Source: SURF-21 sp964462595 (lineage in GTDB: Bacteria > Actinomycetota > Geothermincolia > Geothermincolales > RBG-13-55-18). From it: 64,000 bases of DNA. Every line of letters starts with the position of its first letter. Within the stretch, counting starts at the first letter, position 1. The translations under genes and the position numbers were made by a program. The stretch is from contig CAYWXM010000072.1 in the NCBI GenBank assembly GCA_964462595.1, forward strand, positions 7,915 through 71,914, read 5' to 3'. Under the pieces are notes generated by a model. That model had not been told where the DNA came from. It saw nothing but the letters and a program-made list of their open reading frames with translations, and ran no database searches. Of the stretch, positions 33,970 to 42,284 are shown one piece after another.

Positions 33970-35820
33970 GTGGAATATCTTATAACCGTACAGCCACAAG
34001 GTCTGCGGCTGTCCTCCAGCGGAGACGAAGACCTGCTTGCCACCCTGCACGGCGCCGGCATAGAGGTGGAAAGCATATGCGGGGGTATGGGCACCTGCGG
34101 CAAGTGCCGTATCCATATCCTGGAGGGTAAAGTCAGCGAGCCCACGGCGCAGGAGAAGGACTATTTCTCGGGCGAACAGCTCGAGCGGGGCGAGAGGCTG
34201 GCCTGCCAGGCCTGCCCGGAGGGCGACCTGTCTATATATATACCGGCATCTTCCCTCACCTCGGGCCAGAGGTTGCAGCTGGAAAGCGAGCTGGGGGTGA
34301 AAGATCTGGAGCCGGCGGTGCGCTGCCACGACCTCGAGGTTGAGATCCCCGACTTGCCCGGCGATCCCGGTTCTGACCTGGAGCGGGTCCTGGACGCCCT
34401 GCGGGCAACGGCCCCGGAGGCGGAAGTGCGGCATGCATGCCTGGCGGCATTAAAAGGGCTTCCCCCGACCCTGCGCGAAAACCGCGGCGTGGTGAGGGCG
34501 GTTACCCGACGCGGCGAGCTGCTCGGGCTTCTTGCCCGCGAGCGCAGTCCCCTGGGGGTCGCCGTGGACCTCGGCAGCACCAAGATAGCCGTCTTCCTCT
34601 ACGACCTGGCGGACGGGAGCCTGCTGTCAAACCGTGGCTTCCTCAATCCCCAGGTCCCCTACGGGGAGGACATCATAACCCGTATCCAGTTCGCGATGGA
34701 TAAGGACCCCTCCCTCCTCGGTGAAGTGGTGGCGCGGGGCATAGGCGACAACCTCGCCGCCATGTGCGGGGAATCCGCCCGCTGGCCGGAGGATATCTAC
34801 GAGACGGTTCTGGTGGGAAACACCGCCATGCATCACCTCTTTCTCGGGCTGCCCGTGGCCCAGCTCGGCATGAGCCCGTACATCCCCGCAACGGATCTTC
34901 CCCTGGAGGTAAGGGCGGGGGAACTCGGTCTGGCTTTCAACCCTGCCGGGCTCGTCTACCTGCCTCCCCCCATCGCCGGCTACGTCGGCTCCGATCACCT
35001 GGCGGCGGTTTACGCGGCCCGGCTGTGGGAGAGGCCGGAGCCCAGCCTGCTGCTGGATATAGGCACCAACACCGAGGTGGCATTGCACGCGGGCGGGCGC
35101 ATGCGCTGCTGCTCTTGCGCCTCTGGCCCCGCCTTCGAGGGCGGTGGACTCAGCCAGGGCATGCGCGCCGCACATGGAGCCATCGAAGACATGGTCATCG
35201 ATCCCGCAAGCGGGGAGCCGGAACTCTCGATCATCGGGGATGCGCCACCCCTGGGGATCTGCGGCTCGGGCATCCTCTCGGCGCTGGCCGCCATGGTCCA
35301 GGTGGGGGCCATAGACGCAGGTGGGAGGATGATGGAGGGCACCTCCAGGGTGGATCGCAGGGACGGCGAGCTCGCCTATTACCTCGCCCTGCCCGACGGC
35401 GAAAGCCGCGATGGCGTAGCGATCACCCAGAACGACGTCCGCGAGATACAGAAGGCCAAGGGAGCCATACGCGCCGGAGTGGATGCTCTGCTGGCCGAGG
35501 CGGAGATAATCCACACAGATCTCAAGGAAGTCATCCTGGCCGGGGCTTTCGGGACCTATATCGACCCCGCCGCCGCCATCTACATATCGCTGCTCCCCCC
35601 CATATCCCCGGATATCGTCAACCAGGTCGGGAACGCCGCCGGCGCGGGAGCGCGCTCGATGCTCCTCTCGGAGCGCGCGCGTTCCGAAGCCGAGGGGGTG
35701 GCCCGGCGCCTGGAATACCTGGAGCTCTCTTCTTACCCTCAACTGGGCAAGCTCTTCGCCGCTGACATGTACCTGTCCGAGGAAGCGGTGTCAGCCGCCA
35801 AGCTGCGCTTCAAACTCTAA
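33970..35820 (+). CDS. RACo-like ATP-dependent activator of corrinoid proteins (2Fe-2S + ASKHA)
   Basis: A 616-residue protein of the DUF4445/RACo family. The N-terminal 95 residues form a plant-type 2Fe-2S ferredoxin with the cluster motif CGGMGTCGKC and a fourth Cys in RLACQAC. A linker follows. From about residue 195 comes the ASKHA-fold ATPase domain (GVAVDLGSTKIAVFLYDL, VLVGNTAMHHLFLG, LLLDIGTNTEVALH, GICGSGILSALAAM). Known members use ATP hydrolysis to reduce Co(II) to Co(I) in corrinoid methyltransferase proteins. The GTG at 33970 follows GAGGGAG. No corrinoid protein or methyltransferase is in the window, so the target is unknown; the B12 radical SAM gene is 32 kb away. Confidence 0.88.
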   Translation: MEYLITVQPQGLRLSSSGDEDLLATLHGAGIEVESICGGMGTCGKCRIHILEGKVSEPTAQEKDYFSGEQLERGERLACQACPEGDLSIYIPASSLTSGQRLQLESELGVKDLEPAVRCHDLEVEIPDLPGDPGSDLERVLDALRATAPEAEVRHACLAALKGLPPTLRENRGVVRAVTRRGELLGLLARERSPLGVAVDLGSTKIAVFLYDLADGSLLSNRGFLNPQVPYGEDIITRIQFAMDKDPSLLGEVVARGIGDNLAAMCGESARWPEDIYETVLVGNTAMHHLFLGLPVAQLGMSPYIPATDLPLEVRAGELGLAFNPAGLVYLPPPIAGYVGSDHLAAVYAARLWERPEPSLLLDIGTNTEVALHAGGRMRCCSCASGPAFEGGGLSQGMRAAHGAIEDMVIDPASGEPELSIIGDAPPLGICGSGILSALAAMVQVGAIDAGGRMMEGTSRVDRRDGELAYYLALPDGESRDGVAITQNDVREIQKAKGAIRAGVDALLAEAEIIHTDLKEVILAGAFGTYIDPAAAIYISLLPPISPDIVNQVGNAAGAGARSMLLSERARSEAEGVARRLEYLELSSYPQLGKLFAADMYLSEEAVSAAKLRFKL

Positions 35821-35945
35821 TGCAATCGCCTGGCCCGCCCGATAAATCTAGCGTCATGGCCGATCGCGGCATGCCAGCGGCTGGCGGTAGCTGAGTCACA
35901 GGGAGCCGGCACCGGCGCGGAGCATGCCGGGCACCGAAGGAGCAG

Positions 35946-37043
35946 GTGATCTTGGAAAAAGAAAGGGGCGGACCAGCAAAGAGGGAGCAGTCCTTTCTGT
36001 GGCGATGGGGCATGTCGAGCTGGATGTTCCTGGGTATAGTCGGCGCCCTCGTCGTCTTCGGGCTTGCCTATTCCAAAACCCACCAGGTGGTAATACCGCT
36101 GGTGATAGCGATTATTATCGGTATCCTGCTGGAGCCGTTCGTGGATTTCATGACCCGCCACCACATCCCGAGATGGCTGGCGACCCTGTTCATGATGATA
36201 ATCATCGTGCTCGTGATAGCGGGTTTCCTGGCCGTGATCGTTTACGGTATCACCACCCAGGCCAGCGCCATCGAGGACCAGGTCGAGAAAGGCGTGGATA
36301 AAATACAGGCCTGGCTGGACAACCTCGAGGTCAGCGGGGGCTTCGCCCGGTGGGTGCAGGAGCAGATAGAGAAAGCCTGGCCCTCAATCACCAGCGGTAT
36401 CGCGAAAGAGGTGGCGGGAAGCGTGCACGGCCTGACCTCGTTCCTCGTCGGGGCCTTCATCGGCTTCTTTATCCTCATGTTCATCCTCGCCGACGATGGC
36501 GCCATCAAGGACTGGGTCTCCGGGCACATGGGGGTCCCGCGCCGCACCGGCGACATCATCATGAACGAGGTCTATGCATCCATCAGGGGTTATTTTAAGG
36601 GCACCACCATCATCGCTACCGTGGATACGATTCTGGTCGTCGTGGTGTCCCTTATCCTGCGCGTGCCCCTGGTGGGAGCGATCGCCCTGGTCAGCTTCAT
36701 CACCTGTTTCATACCATCTTTTGGAGGCTATATAGGGGGCGCTTTCGCCGTCATGATAGCGCTGGCGTCACAGGGCCTGACCGCCGGGATCATCATGCTG
36801 GTGCTGGTGATCCTCATCCACACCGTGATGCAGAACCCGGTTCAGGCCGTCGCTTACGGCAAGACACTGCAGCTTCACCCGCTGGTCGCGCTGCTGGTGA
36901 CCCTGCTGGGCGCGGTATTCGCCGGGATTTTCGGGGCCATCCTCGCCGTGCCCATCACCGCCGTGATACTCAAGGTGTCGCGCGAACTCAAGCGGGTCCG
37001 GGCGGAAGATGCCGATAACATGGGGCCAGAGCTCAGATCTTGA
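35946..37043 (+). CDS. AI-2E family (PerM-like) membrane transporter
   Basis: A 365-residue permease of the AI-2E/PerM family with about eight membrane helices. After a short charged N terminus, helices such as MFLGIVGALVVFGLAY and VVIPLVIAIIIGILLEP appear. A cytoplasmic middle section with HMGVPRRTGDIIMNEVYASI is followed by the typical TTIIATVDTILVVVVSLILR and PSFGGYIGGAFAVMI. Members export autoinducer-2, sodium or unknown solutes; the role here is open. The GTG at 35946 follows AAGGAG. A hairpin overlaps the stop codon. Confidence 0.82.
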   Translation: MILEKERGGPAKREQSFLWRWGMSSWMFLGIVGALVVFGLAYSKTHQVVIPLVIAIIIGILLEPFVDFMTRHHIPRWLATLFMMIIIVLVIAGFLAVIVYGITTQASAIEDQVEKGVDKIQAWLDNLEVSGGFARWVQEQIEKAWPSITSGIAKEVAGSVHGLTSFLVGAFIGFFILMFILADDGAIKDWVSGHMGVPRRTGDIIMNEVYASIRGYFKGTTIIATVDTILVVVVSLILRVPLVGAIALVSFITCFIPSFGGYIGGAFAVMIALASQGLTAGIIMLVLVILIHTVMQNPVQAVAYGKTLQLHPLVALLVTLLGAVFAGIFGAILAVPITAVILKVSRELKRVRAEDADNMGPELRS

Positions 37044-37098
37044 ATCCCCGCAAGGGGATCTCTGGCCCAAAGCCGAGCCTGGTTCAAGACCTGAGCTC
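37021..37098. terminator. Compound inverted repeat between convergent genes
   Basis: TGGGGCCAGA (37021-37030) pairs with TCTGGCCCA (37061-37069) and encloses ATCCCC-GCAA-GGGGAT (37044-37059). In addition, 37029-37044 pairs with 37083-37098 over 16 bp with one mismatch. The alternative stems overlap the permease stop (37041-37043) and precede the stop of the convergent acyl-CoA dehydrogenase, fitting a bidirectional terminator. Confidence 0.6.
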
Positions 37099-37117
37099 TA
37101 CCCCGCTTTGTCGAATA

Positions 37118-38350
37118 CTATTCGTTGACGATGGCCTCGCCCGCCACCAGGGCAAGGTAATCGTTGGAGCCGTCCTCGATCATTCCCGCGCGGGCATCGC
37201 GGAACAGCTTCTCTATGGTCGATTCCTTCGACAGGCCGAAGCCCCCCATGAGCTGCACCGCCTCGTTGGCCACCTCGAACGCCGCCTGGGTGCAGAACAC
37301 CTTGGAGGCGATGGAATAATGCGTGAAAGGCGGGTTGGTGTTGAAGTTGAAATCCATCACCGCCCGGGAGAAAGCCCTGCACGCCTCCACCTGCTTGAAC
37401 ATGTGGAAGAGCTTGAAGCGCACCAGCTGGTGCTCGATGAGCTTCTTCCCGCCCTGCACCCGCTCTTTGCAGTAGGCGAGAGCCTCCTCGTAGCAGGCCC
37501 GCGCCACGCCGGTGAAGAAAGCGCCCATGCTGGCGTTGGCGGTGGAAAGGGTTATATCCAGGATGGCCTCGTAGCTCTCCTCGTCCACGATCATGTATTC
37601 CCTGGGAACCCTCACGTTGTCGAAATAGATCTCCCCCTGGTTGAGGGCGCGCTGACCCAACTTGTTCCATGGCTTGCCGCGTGAAACGCCCGGCAGGTCC
37701 ATAGGCACTATGCAGATGCCGCCGCCGGCCATGCCCATCTCCGGTTCGATGGTCAGATAGGCGCAAGCATGGGTGGCGATGGTGCCGCATGATACCCATG
37801 CCGCCTTGGTGCCGCTGATGACGTAGTCGTCGCCGTCCAGGGTGGCCCGGCAGGCGGTCTTGGCGATATCCGGTTCCGAAAACTGTTCCGTGTAGGGGCC
37901 CAGGGTGTCGGACCCGTGGTCGGGCTCCGTTATGGCCCAGCATCCTATGATGCTCGCCTCCTCGTCCTCGCAATAGGGGATGATGATGTTCTCGCTGAGG
38001 AACTCCGTGGGCACCATGCTGGCGATGAAGGCCGGAAAACATGCCACTCCGAAGGCGATCATGAAATCCACGCTCCCCCAGGCTATCTCCTCGAAGAGCA
38101 TGTGCACCTCGAGGGGTGAGAAACCGCCGCCTCCATAGATCTCCGGCAGCAGTATCTTGTGCATGCCGATCTTGTAGCCCTTCTTAAGGACATCCCAGAA
38201 TATTGATTCCCTCGCGATGACTTCCTCGGGGTCCAGCTTGTCCAGGTCCAGGCTGGCGGGGCGCAGGACTTCCGCGGCGAAAGTATGCACCATGTCGCGG
38301 TTCATCTTCTGCACCTTGGTGATGCTGCTGTTCAGGTCCATGTAGCTCAA
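37118..38350 (-). CDS. Acyl-CoA dehydrogenase with atypical catalytic loop
   Basis: A 410-residue acyl-CoA dehydrogenase with all domains: an N-terminal helical domain ending YGGGGFSPLEVH, the AITEPDHGSDT motif, a beta-domain KAAWVSCGTIATHA, and a C-terminal domain with LMGGFGLSKESTIEKLFRDAR. At the catalytic loop it has GMIEDGSND. Aligned with the usual QIYEGTNQ, Asp 393 sits where the base Glu belongs and Glu 392 replaces Tyr. The start is a TTG with AAGGGGG six bases upstream; the next ATG is at 38341. It lies just downstream of a small inverted-repeat element that carries an operator-like palindrome. The substrate is unknown. Confidence 0.85.
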   Translation of the reverse strand: MSYMDLNSSITKVQKMNRDMVHTFAAEVLRPASLDLDKLDPEEVIARESIFWDVLKKGYKIGMHKILLPEIYGGGGFSPLEVHMLFEEIAWGSVDFMIAFGVACFPAFIASMVPTEFLSENIIIPYCEDEEASIIGCWAITEPDHGSDTLGPYTEQFSEPDIAKTACRATLDGDDYVISGTKAAWVSCGTIATHACAYLTIEPEMGMAGGGICIVPMDLPGVSRGKPWNKLGQRALNQGEIYFDNVRVPREYMIVDEESYEAILDITLSTANASMGAFFTGVARACYEEALAYCKERVQGGKKLIEHQLVRFKLFHMFKQVEACRAFSRAVMDFNFNTNPPFTHYSIASKVFCTQAAFEVANEAVQLMGGFGLSKESTIEKLFRDARAGMIEDGSNDYLALVAGEAIVNE

Positions 38351-38369
38351 CTTTTACCCCCTTGTTAGC

Positions 38370-38496
38370 GGGGTCAGGTCTTGTTTTTCCATATTTCTGT
38401 TCGTGCTGCTGTCCACGAAAAGGCTGCTTGTATGATCGCTATTTAACATTTATTGTCATTACATACCCTGGTATGCAAAAAACAAGACCTGACCCC
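38370..38496. mobile_element. MITE-like element with 19 bp perfect terminal inverted repeats
   Basis: GGGGTCAGGTCTTGTTTTT at 38370-38388 has its exact complement at 38478-38496, enclosing an AT-rich 89 bp core. There is no open frame inside. Such GGGGTCAGGTC-type ends resemble those of small non-autonomous or RAYT/REP-like elements (established pattern, not checked here). It lies between the CoA ligase stop and the acyl-CoA dehydrogenase start and must contain or influence the latter's promoter. Confidence 0.7.
38463..38474. promoter_or_regulatory. Single operator-like palindrome ATACCCTGGTAT
   Basis: A 12 bp palindrome matching the consensus ATACC-N3-GTAT found at three other sites in the window. 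It lies inside the MITE-like element, about 113 bp upstream of the acyl-CoA dehydrogenase start. An ATGACA hexamer lies nearby on the minus strand. Confidence 0.5.
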
Positions 38497-38510
38497 CTTT
38501 ACTTTTACGG

Positions 38511-40124
38511 TTATTTATAGTCCTCGAGTTTGAACACGTTGTCCGCGCCTTCCGAGAACTGGTCCTTGAGCACGCGGTCGAGGTATTTCTCCGAGGCGCT
38601 CTTGGGGATCTCCTCCACCACCTGGACGTACGAGGGAACGGAGTTCGGCTCCAGTCCCTCCCTTGCCGTCTTGAAGACGGACGCCGGGTCGATAGCCCTG
38701 CCCTCGAAGGGCGCCACCGCCGCCACCAGGTCGCTCTCCCCGGGGGCACCGGAAGCTGCGGGCACGCCGTAGACGCACGCCTCGGAGACGTCGGGATGCT
38801 CGCCGATGACCTTCTCCACGTATGAGGGGATTATGAAGTCCCCCGCCCGCCTCAGGCCCCCGCCCGCCTTGCGATAGTCGAAGAAGAACCATCCCTCCTC
38901 GTCCTTGTGCACTATATCGCCGGTGCGCAGCCAGCCACCGCGCGTCTTGGCCTCCGAGTCCTTCTCCCTACCGTAGTACTCCACCTCCGGCTTGACGTTC
39001 GCGGCGCGCATGAGCAGCTCGCCGCTTACCCCGGCCGGCACCTCGTTGTCGTCTTCGTCCACCACGACGGCCTCCATCAGCCCCTCCAGGGGCTTGCCGA
39101 ACGAGCCTATTGGCCCCTCGCCGATGGGCTTGTAGGCGAAGCCGCCCTCAATCGCGCCGTACCACTCCAGGATCTTCACGTCGAACCTCTTCTCGAAGGC
39201 TTCCCAGATGGGCGCGGGGGTGCCGGCGCTGATGACCACCTCCACCGGGTTGTCTGCGTCGTCGGGCTTCGGCGGCTCGTTATAGATGCCCGCCATCATC
39301 CCGCCCAGCAGCGAAAAGGTGGTGCAACCGTACTTGCGGCATACGTCCCAGATGCGGCTCTTGGTGAAGCGCTGGCTTATGACCCCCAGTATGCCCATGG
39401 CCAGTGCGGGCAGGAGGCTGATCGCCAGGGCATTGCCGTGAGTGAGGGACAGGCCGGTATAGATGACCGTCTCCGGCGTGTACTTCCAGATCAGTGTGGG
39501 GGCCAGCTGTGCGAACATCGCGGTGCGGGTGGACTTGATCACCACACCCTTGGGATTGCCGGTGACCCCCGAGGTGTAGATGATGGCCATGGGCAGGTTG
39601 GGGTCGTCCACCCTGCCCTCCAGCTCGAAGACGTCGGGCCCGGCCAGGATCTCGTTGATGGTGGGGTACTTACCCGCCAGGGAAGGGTCGGCGTCCGGCT
39701 TGAGGTTGAGCCATATCCTCTCGATGCCCTTGATATCCCTGGCGACGGCCTCCACCTCCGGCAGCAGGTCCGCGGTGGTGATCACCGCCCTTGCCTTGCA
39801 GTCCTGCAGCATGTACCCCAGCTTCTCCCCCTTCGTCCGCGGGTCTATGGGCACGGTGATGGTGCCCAGCAGGGTGGAGGCGCTCATGCTATACACCGTC
39901 TCGGGATGGTTTCGCATCAAGGTCGCGACCGCGTCTCCCTGGCTGAGGCCGAGGTCCTTATAGGCTCTGGCTATCTTGAAGGTGCTGGCTGTTATATCCC
40001 TGTACGTGAGCTGCTCGTCCGGATAAAGCCCGCCGTTTTCGAATATCAACCCCACCTTGTCCGGGTTCTCCTCCAGCCTCATCTCAAGCATGTTGGACAT
40101 CAGGGCCGGGTTCTTCTCGCCCAT
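38511..40124 (-). CDS. AMP-forming acyl-CoA synthetase (carnitine/crotonobetaine-CoA ligase-like)
   Basis: A 537-residue ANL-family CoA ligase. I chose the ATG at 40124, which has AAAGGGGG six to seven bases upstream; an ATG six bases earlier is too close to it. Motifs include AIIYTSGVTGNPKGVVIK, LEWYGAIEGGFAYKP, WLRTGDIVHKDEEGWFFFDY and the C-terminal SASEKYLDRVLK with the catalytic Lys. It is closely similar to the ligase at 45114-46820 throughout, including FTKSRIWDVCRKYGCTTFSL. It should load a carboxylic acid onto CoA at the start of the pathway. It is the last gene of the SCP2-DUF2148-DUF2148-ligase operon. Confidence 0.9.
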   Translation of the reverse strand: MGEKNPALMSNMLEMRLEENPDKVGLIFENGGLYPDEQLTYRDITASTFKIARAYKDLGLSQGDAVATLMRNHPETVYSMSASTLLGTITVPIDPRTKGEKLGYMLQDCKARAVITTADLLPEVEAVARDIKGIERIWLNLKPDADPSLAGKYPTINEILAGPDVFELEGRVDDPNLPMAIIYTSGVTGNPKGVVIKSTRTAMFAQLAPTLIWKYTPETVIYTGLSLTHGNALAISLLPALAMGILGVISQRFTKSRIWDVCRKYGCTTFSLLGGMMAGIYNEPPKPDDADNPVEVVISAGTPAPIWEAFEKRFDVKILEWYGAIEGGFAYKPIGEGPIGSFGKPLEGLMEAVVVDEDDNEVPAGVSGELLMRAANVKPEVEYYGREKDSEAKTRGGWLRTGDIVHKDEEGWFFFDYRKAGGGLRRAGDFIIPSYVEKVIGEHPDVSEACVYGVPAASGAPGESDLVAAVAPFEGRAIDPASVFKTAREGLEPNSVPSYVQVVEEIPKSASEKYLDRVLKDQFSEGADNVFKLEDYK

Positions 40125-40164
40125 GATCATCCCCCTTTCATCACTCGATCCCGCCAGCCGTCTC

Positions 40165-40806
40165 CTATTCCACCGCACCCATGAAGCGGCGGGTGAAAGA
40201 GGGGAACTCGCGTGCGAAATGCTCTTCCCATTCCTCCTGCGTGTAGTACTTATGCCGGTCGAAGAAGGGGTTCTTCGCCTGATAGCTGACGCCTACGCCC
40301 ACCGCGAAGTCCACGTCCTCGATGAACTCGCAGGCCTGAGCGGAAACCCCCACAGTGATAAAGACGCGGCAGTGCAAGCCCATGTAGTGGGCCACCGAGG
40401 CTGCTGCGTTGGCGGCCATGTGCACGTCGTAGACCACGAAATGGCAGCAGGGGCCGTTCATAAACGACTCCACCTCCTCGGCCTTGTTCAGCTCCTCGCA
40501 GGTGCGGAAGCCACACGCGCCGCAGTCGAAGTTATACACCGATTTCCTCTTTGCCCCGATGAGCAGGGCACGGGTGTCACCCGCGGCCAGGTCCGGGTAG
40601 CTGCGGCCGTCGCGGTTGAAGAGGGGGGAGACCTCGGCCACGCCCTCGCAATACCCCGACAGCTCCAAGAACTCCTCCGGGCCTATGGCCGTCATCCTGA
40701 TATTGGGATGCCCGAACTTGAGCGCGGTGTTGGCGGCTACCGCCATGAGCTCCACCGCGCGGTCCAGGCCGCCTTTGAGTAATTCATCCCTGCCGATTAT
40801 CGCCAT
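40165..40806 (-). CDS. DUF2148 ferredoxin-like domain protein, first copy
   Basis: A 213-residue protein with the DUF2148 signature NFDCGACGFRTCEEL near residue 95 and another Cys pair in NGPCCHF, consistent with an iron-sulfur site. The N-terminal part (LDRAVELMAVAANTALKFGH) is helical. A TGAGGAG ribosome site precedes the ATG at 40806. The neighbouring gene at 40822-41493 is a second divergent DUF2148 protein 15 bp upstream, so the two probably form a heteromer. The biochemical function of the family is unknown. The operon also contains an SCP2-like protein and a CoA ligase. Confidence 0.75.
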   Translation of the reverse strand: MAIIGRDELLKGGLDRAVELMAVAANTALKFGHPNIRMTAIGPEEFLELSGYCEGVAEVSPLFNRDGRSYPDLAAGDTRALLIGAKRKSVYNFDCGACGFRTCEELNKAEEVESFMNGPCCHFVVYDVHMAANAAASVAHYMGLHCRVFITVGVSAQACEFIEDVDFAVGVGVSYQAKNPFFDRHKYYTQEEWEEHFAREFPSFTRRFMGAVE

Positions 40807-40821
40807 GCTCCTCACCCCCTT

Positions 40822-41493
40822 CTAACAGTAGATGGACCGGAAGGTCGGAAAGAGCCGGTTGATCAGGCGGTCCTGCAGGGTCTCGTTGTTGAACTCCGCC
40901 CATTTCCTGGGCAGGTCCGCATAGGGGCTCTTCTCCGTCACCGAGGCCAGGAAACCCAGGGCTATGCCGCACCTGTAGGGCAACAGGCCCATGCGCAGCG
41001 CGGCCGCTCCCGCGGACATCTTGATTGCATGGTCGATGCCCAGCTGGCGCGCCAGGGTCACGGCGCCATTCAGGGCGTAGGCCATGTTCATTGACCGCAG
41101 CAGGCAGAAGGGGCCCCGGAAAGCCACCGAGGGCTCGTCCGGCAGGCGCTCCGCTTCCCGCCACATGTCGCAGAGCATGTGGCCGCAGAGGTTGCAGTTG
41201 GAGTCCATGGGGTCGTGCCCGGAACGGCGGTCGGCGATGATCATAACCACGTCGGAGTCATGCACCTGCACCGCGTCGGAGTGGAAAAAATCCCAGCGGG
41301 GATTGTCGTCCGCCATCTTGTCCACGGTGATGGCCAGATCCTCGATAGCATCCTTTTCGTCCAGCACCTGTATGCTTATCTCGTCCACCCCGCCCACCCG
41401 TGGCGAGGTGGTGGCCGATGCGAGAAGCAGTTTTGCCGCCAGCTTTACGCTCTCGAGCCTCCTCTCCTCGTACTCCCTCAACTTCCTTTCCAT
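40822..41493 (-). CDS. DUF2148 ferredoxin-like domain protein, second copy
   Basis: A 223-residue protein paired with the preceding DUF2148 gene. Its Cys cluster is SNCNLCGHMLCDMW near residue 105, with a further Cys in FRGPFCLLRSMNM and VALR-type helical segments after it. The start at 41493 is preceded by GAGGAGG. The first 30 residues are charged (MERKLREYEERRLESVKLAA). It shares with its partner the spacing of the Cys motif and the overall length, though identity is low. An iron-sulfur electron carrier or chaperone for an acyl-CoA enzyme is an inference only. Confidence 0.65.
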   Translation of the reverse strand: MERKLREYEERRLESVKLAAKLLLASATTSPRVGGVDEISIQVLDEKDAIEDLAITVDKMADDNPRWDFFHSDAVQVHDSDVVMIIADRRSGHDPMDSNCNLCGHMLCDMWREAERLPDEPSVAFRGPFCLLRSMNMAYALNGAVTLARQLGIDHAIKMSAGAAALRMGLLPYRCGIALGFLASVTEKSPYADLPRKWAEFNNETLQDRLINRLFPTFRSIYC

Positions 41494-41575
41494 GACGTAA
41501 CGCCTCCTCACATAGGGGAAAAGTACAACGCCGGTCAAGAGTCCCTGCTACCCGCCTGCATCCCGCAAGCGTCCG

Positions 41576-41977
41576 CTACAGCGGGAGGCCGTACTCCTCG
41601 CAGATAGACGGATATGCTTCGTAGGCCGGCTTGAGCAACGGGAGCATGCCCAGGATCTTGGCCATGGGCCCCTTGGCCTTTACCTTGCGCTTGGCCAGGG
41701 CCACGGGCAACTTGAGGTTCTGCAGCCAGAAGTTATGGCAGTCGTCTCCGGCCAGCCACATGACCACAGTCCCCTCGGCGTCGGTTTCGCCCAGGGCCAG
41801 CGAGGGTTTGTCGGCACCGTGCAGCAACCAGATCTCGCCATCGGGGTCGTTGATGACGAATTGCACGTTGATGTTCTCGTCGTTGAACTTCTTGCTGACC
41901 TCCTCGTTCTCGAGCAGCCTGGTGAACAGCTTGCCCAGGACCTCGTACATGAAGTCAGTGTCCTTGAAAATCGGCAT
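41576..41977 (-). CDS. SCP2-like sterol/lipid carrier protein
   Basis: A 133-residue SCP2-fold protein. I chose the ATG at 41977: AAAGGGGTG precedes it, and the fold begins MPIFKDTDFMYEVLGKLF. SCP2-like features include the INVQFVINDPDGEIWLLHG beta hairpin, GTVVMWLAGDDCHNFWLQNL, and the C-terminal KGPMAKILGMLPLLKPAY helix. SCP2 domains bind sterols, fatty acyl-CoAs and other lipids in a hydrophobic tunnel. It is the first gene of an operon with two DUF2148 genes and a CoA ligase, and a tandem operator lies 58 bp upstream. It fits a hydrophobic substrate for the pathway (inference). Confidence 0.75.
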   Translation of the reverse strand: MPIFKDTDFMYEVLGKLFTRLLENEEVSKKFNDENINVQFVINDPDGEIWLLHGADKPSLALGETDAEGTVVMWLAGDDCHNFWLQNLKLPVALAKRKVKAKGPMAKILGMLPLLKPAYEAYPSICEEYGLPL

Positions 41978-42034
41978 GGCACGCACCCCTTTCAGAATCA
42001 AGCCGACTAGCCGAACGGTTCCCGTTTGCCTCGC

Positions 42035-42059
42035 ATACCCAAGTAGGATACCATAGTAT
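42035..42059. promoter_or_regulatory. Tandem operator upstream of the SCP2 operon
   Basis: ATACCCAAGTAG (42035-42046) and ATACCATAGTAT (42048-42059) lie at a 13 bp pitch, the same arrangement as at 44128-44152 and 51068-51092. It lies 58 bp before the SCP2-like gene (-) and 225 bp before the acetoacetate-decarboxylase-like gene (+). It is probably bound by the TetR protein encoded at 44269 (inference). Confidence 0.65.
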
Positions 42060-42284
42060 CTAATCGCTGAACGCCGGTCAAGCACGCGGTAATCCTGCCT
42101 TCTCGCAAGGGCGGAAAAACGCCCGCGGGCCTCGCCGGCAGGGCATCGGGCGCCATCGCTTTCCGCTCCTGCCTGGTCCCGGTGGCTCTCCTCGCAGCTG
42201 ATCCGCGCCGCATCGTTCGATAAGGCTGCCCGTCGGCAACGGGATGATATCGCGGCACAAGGGTGGATACCAGTTAAGGAGGAT

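Noticed and set aside
38370..38496. Rho-independent terminator instead of a mobile element
   Set aside because: The 89 bp loop is far too long for an ordinary terminator, and the end sequences resemble element ends; a terminator-only role is unlikely.
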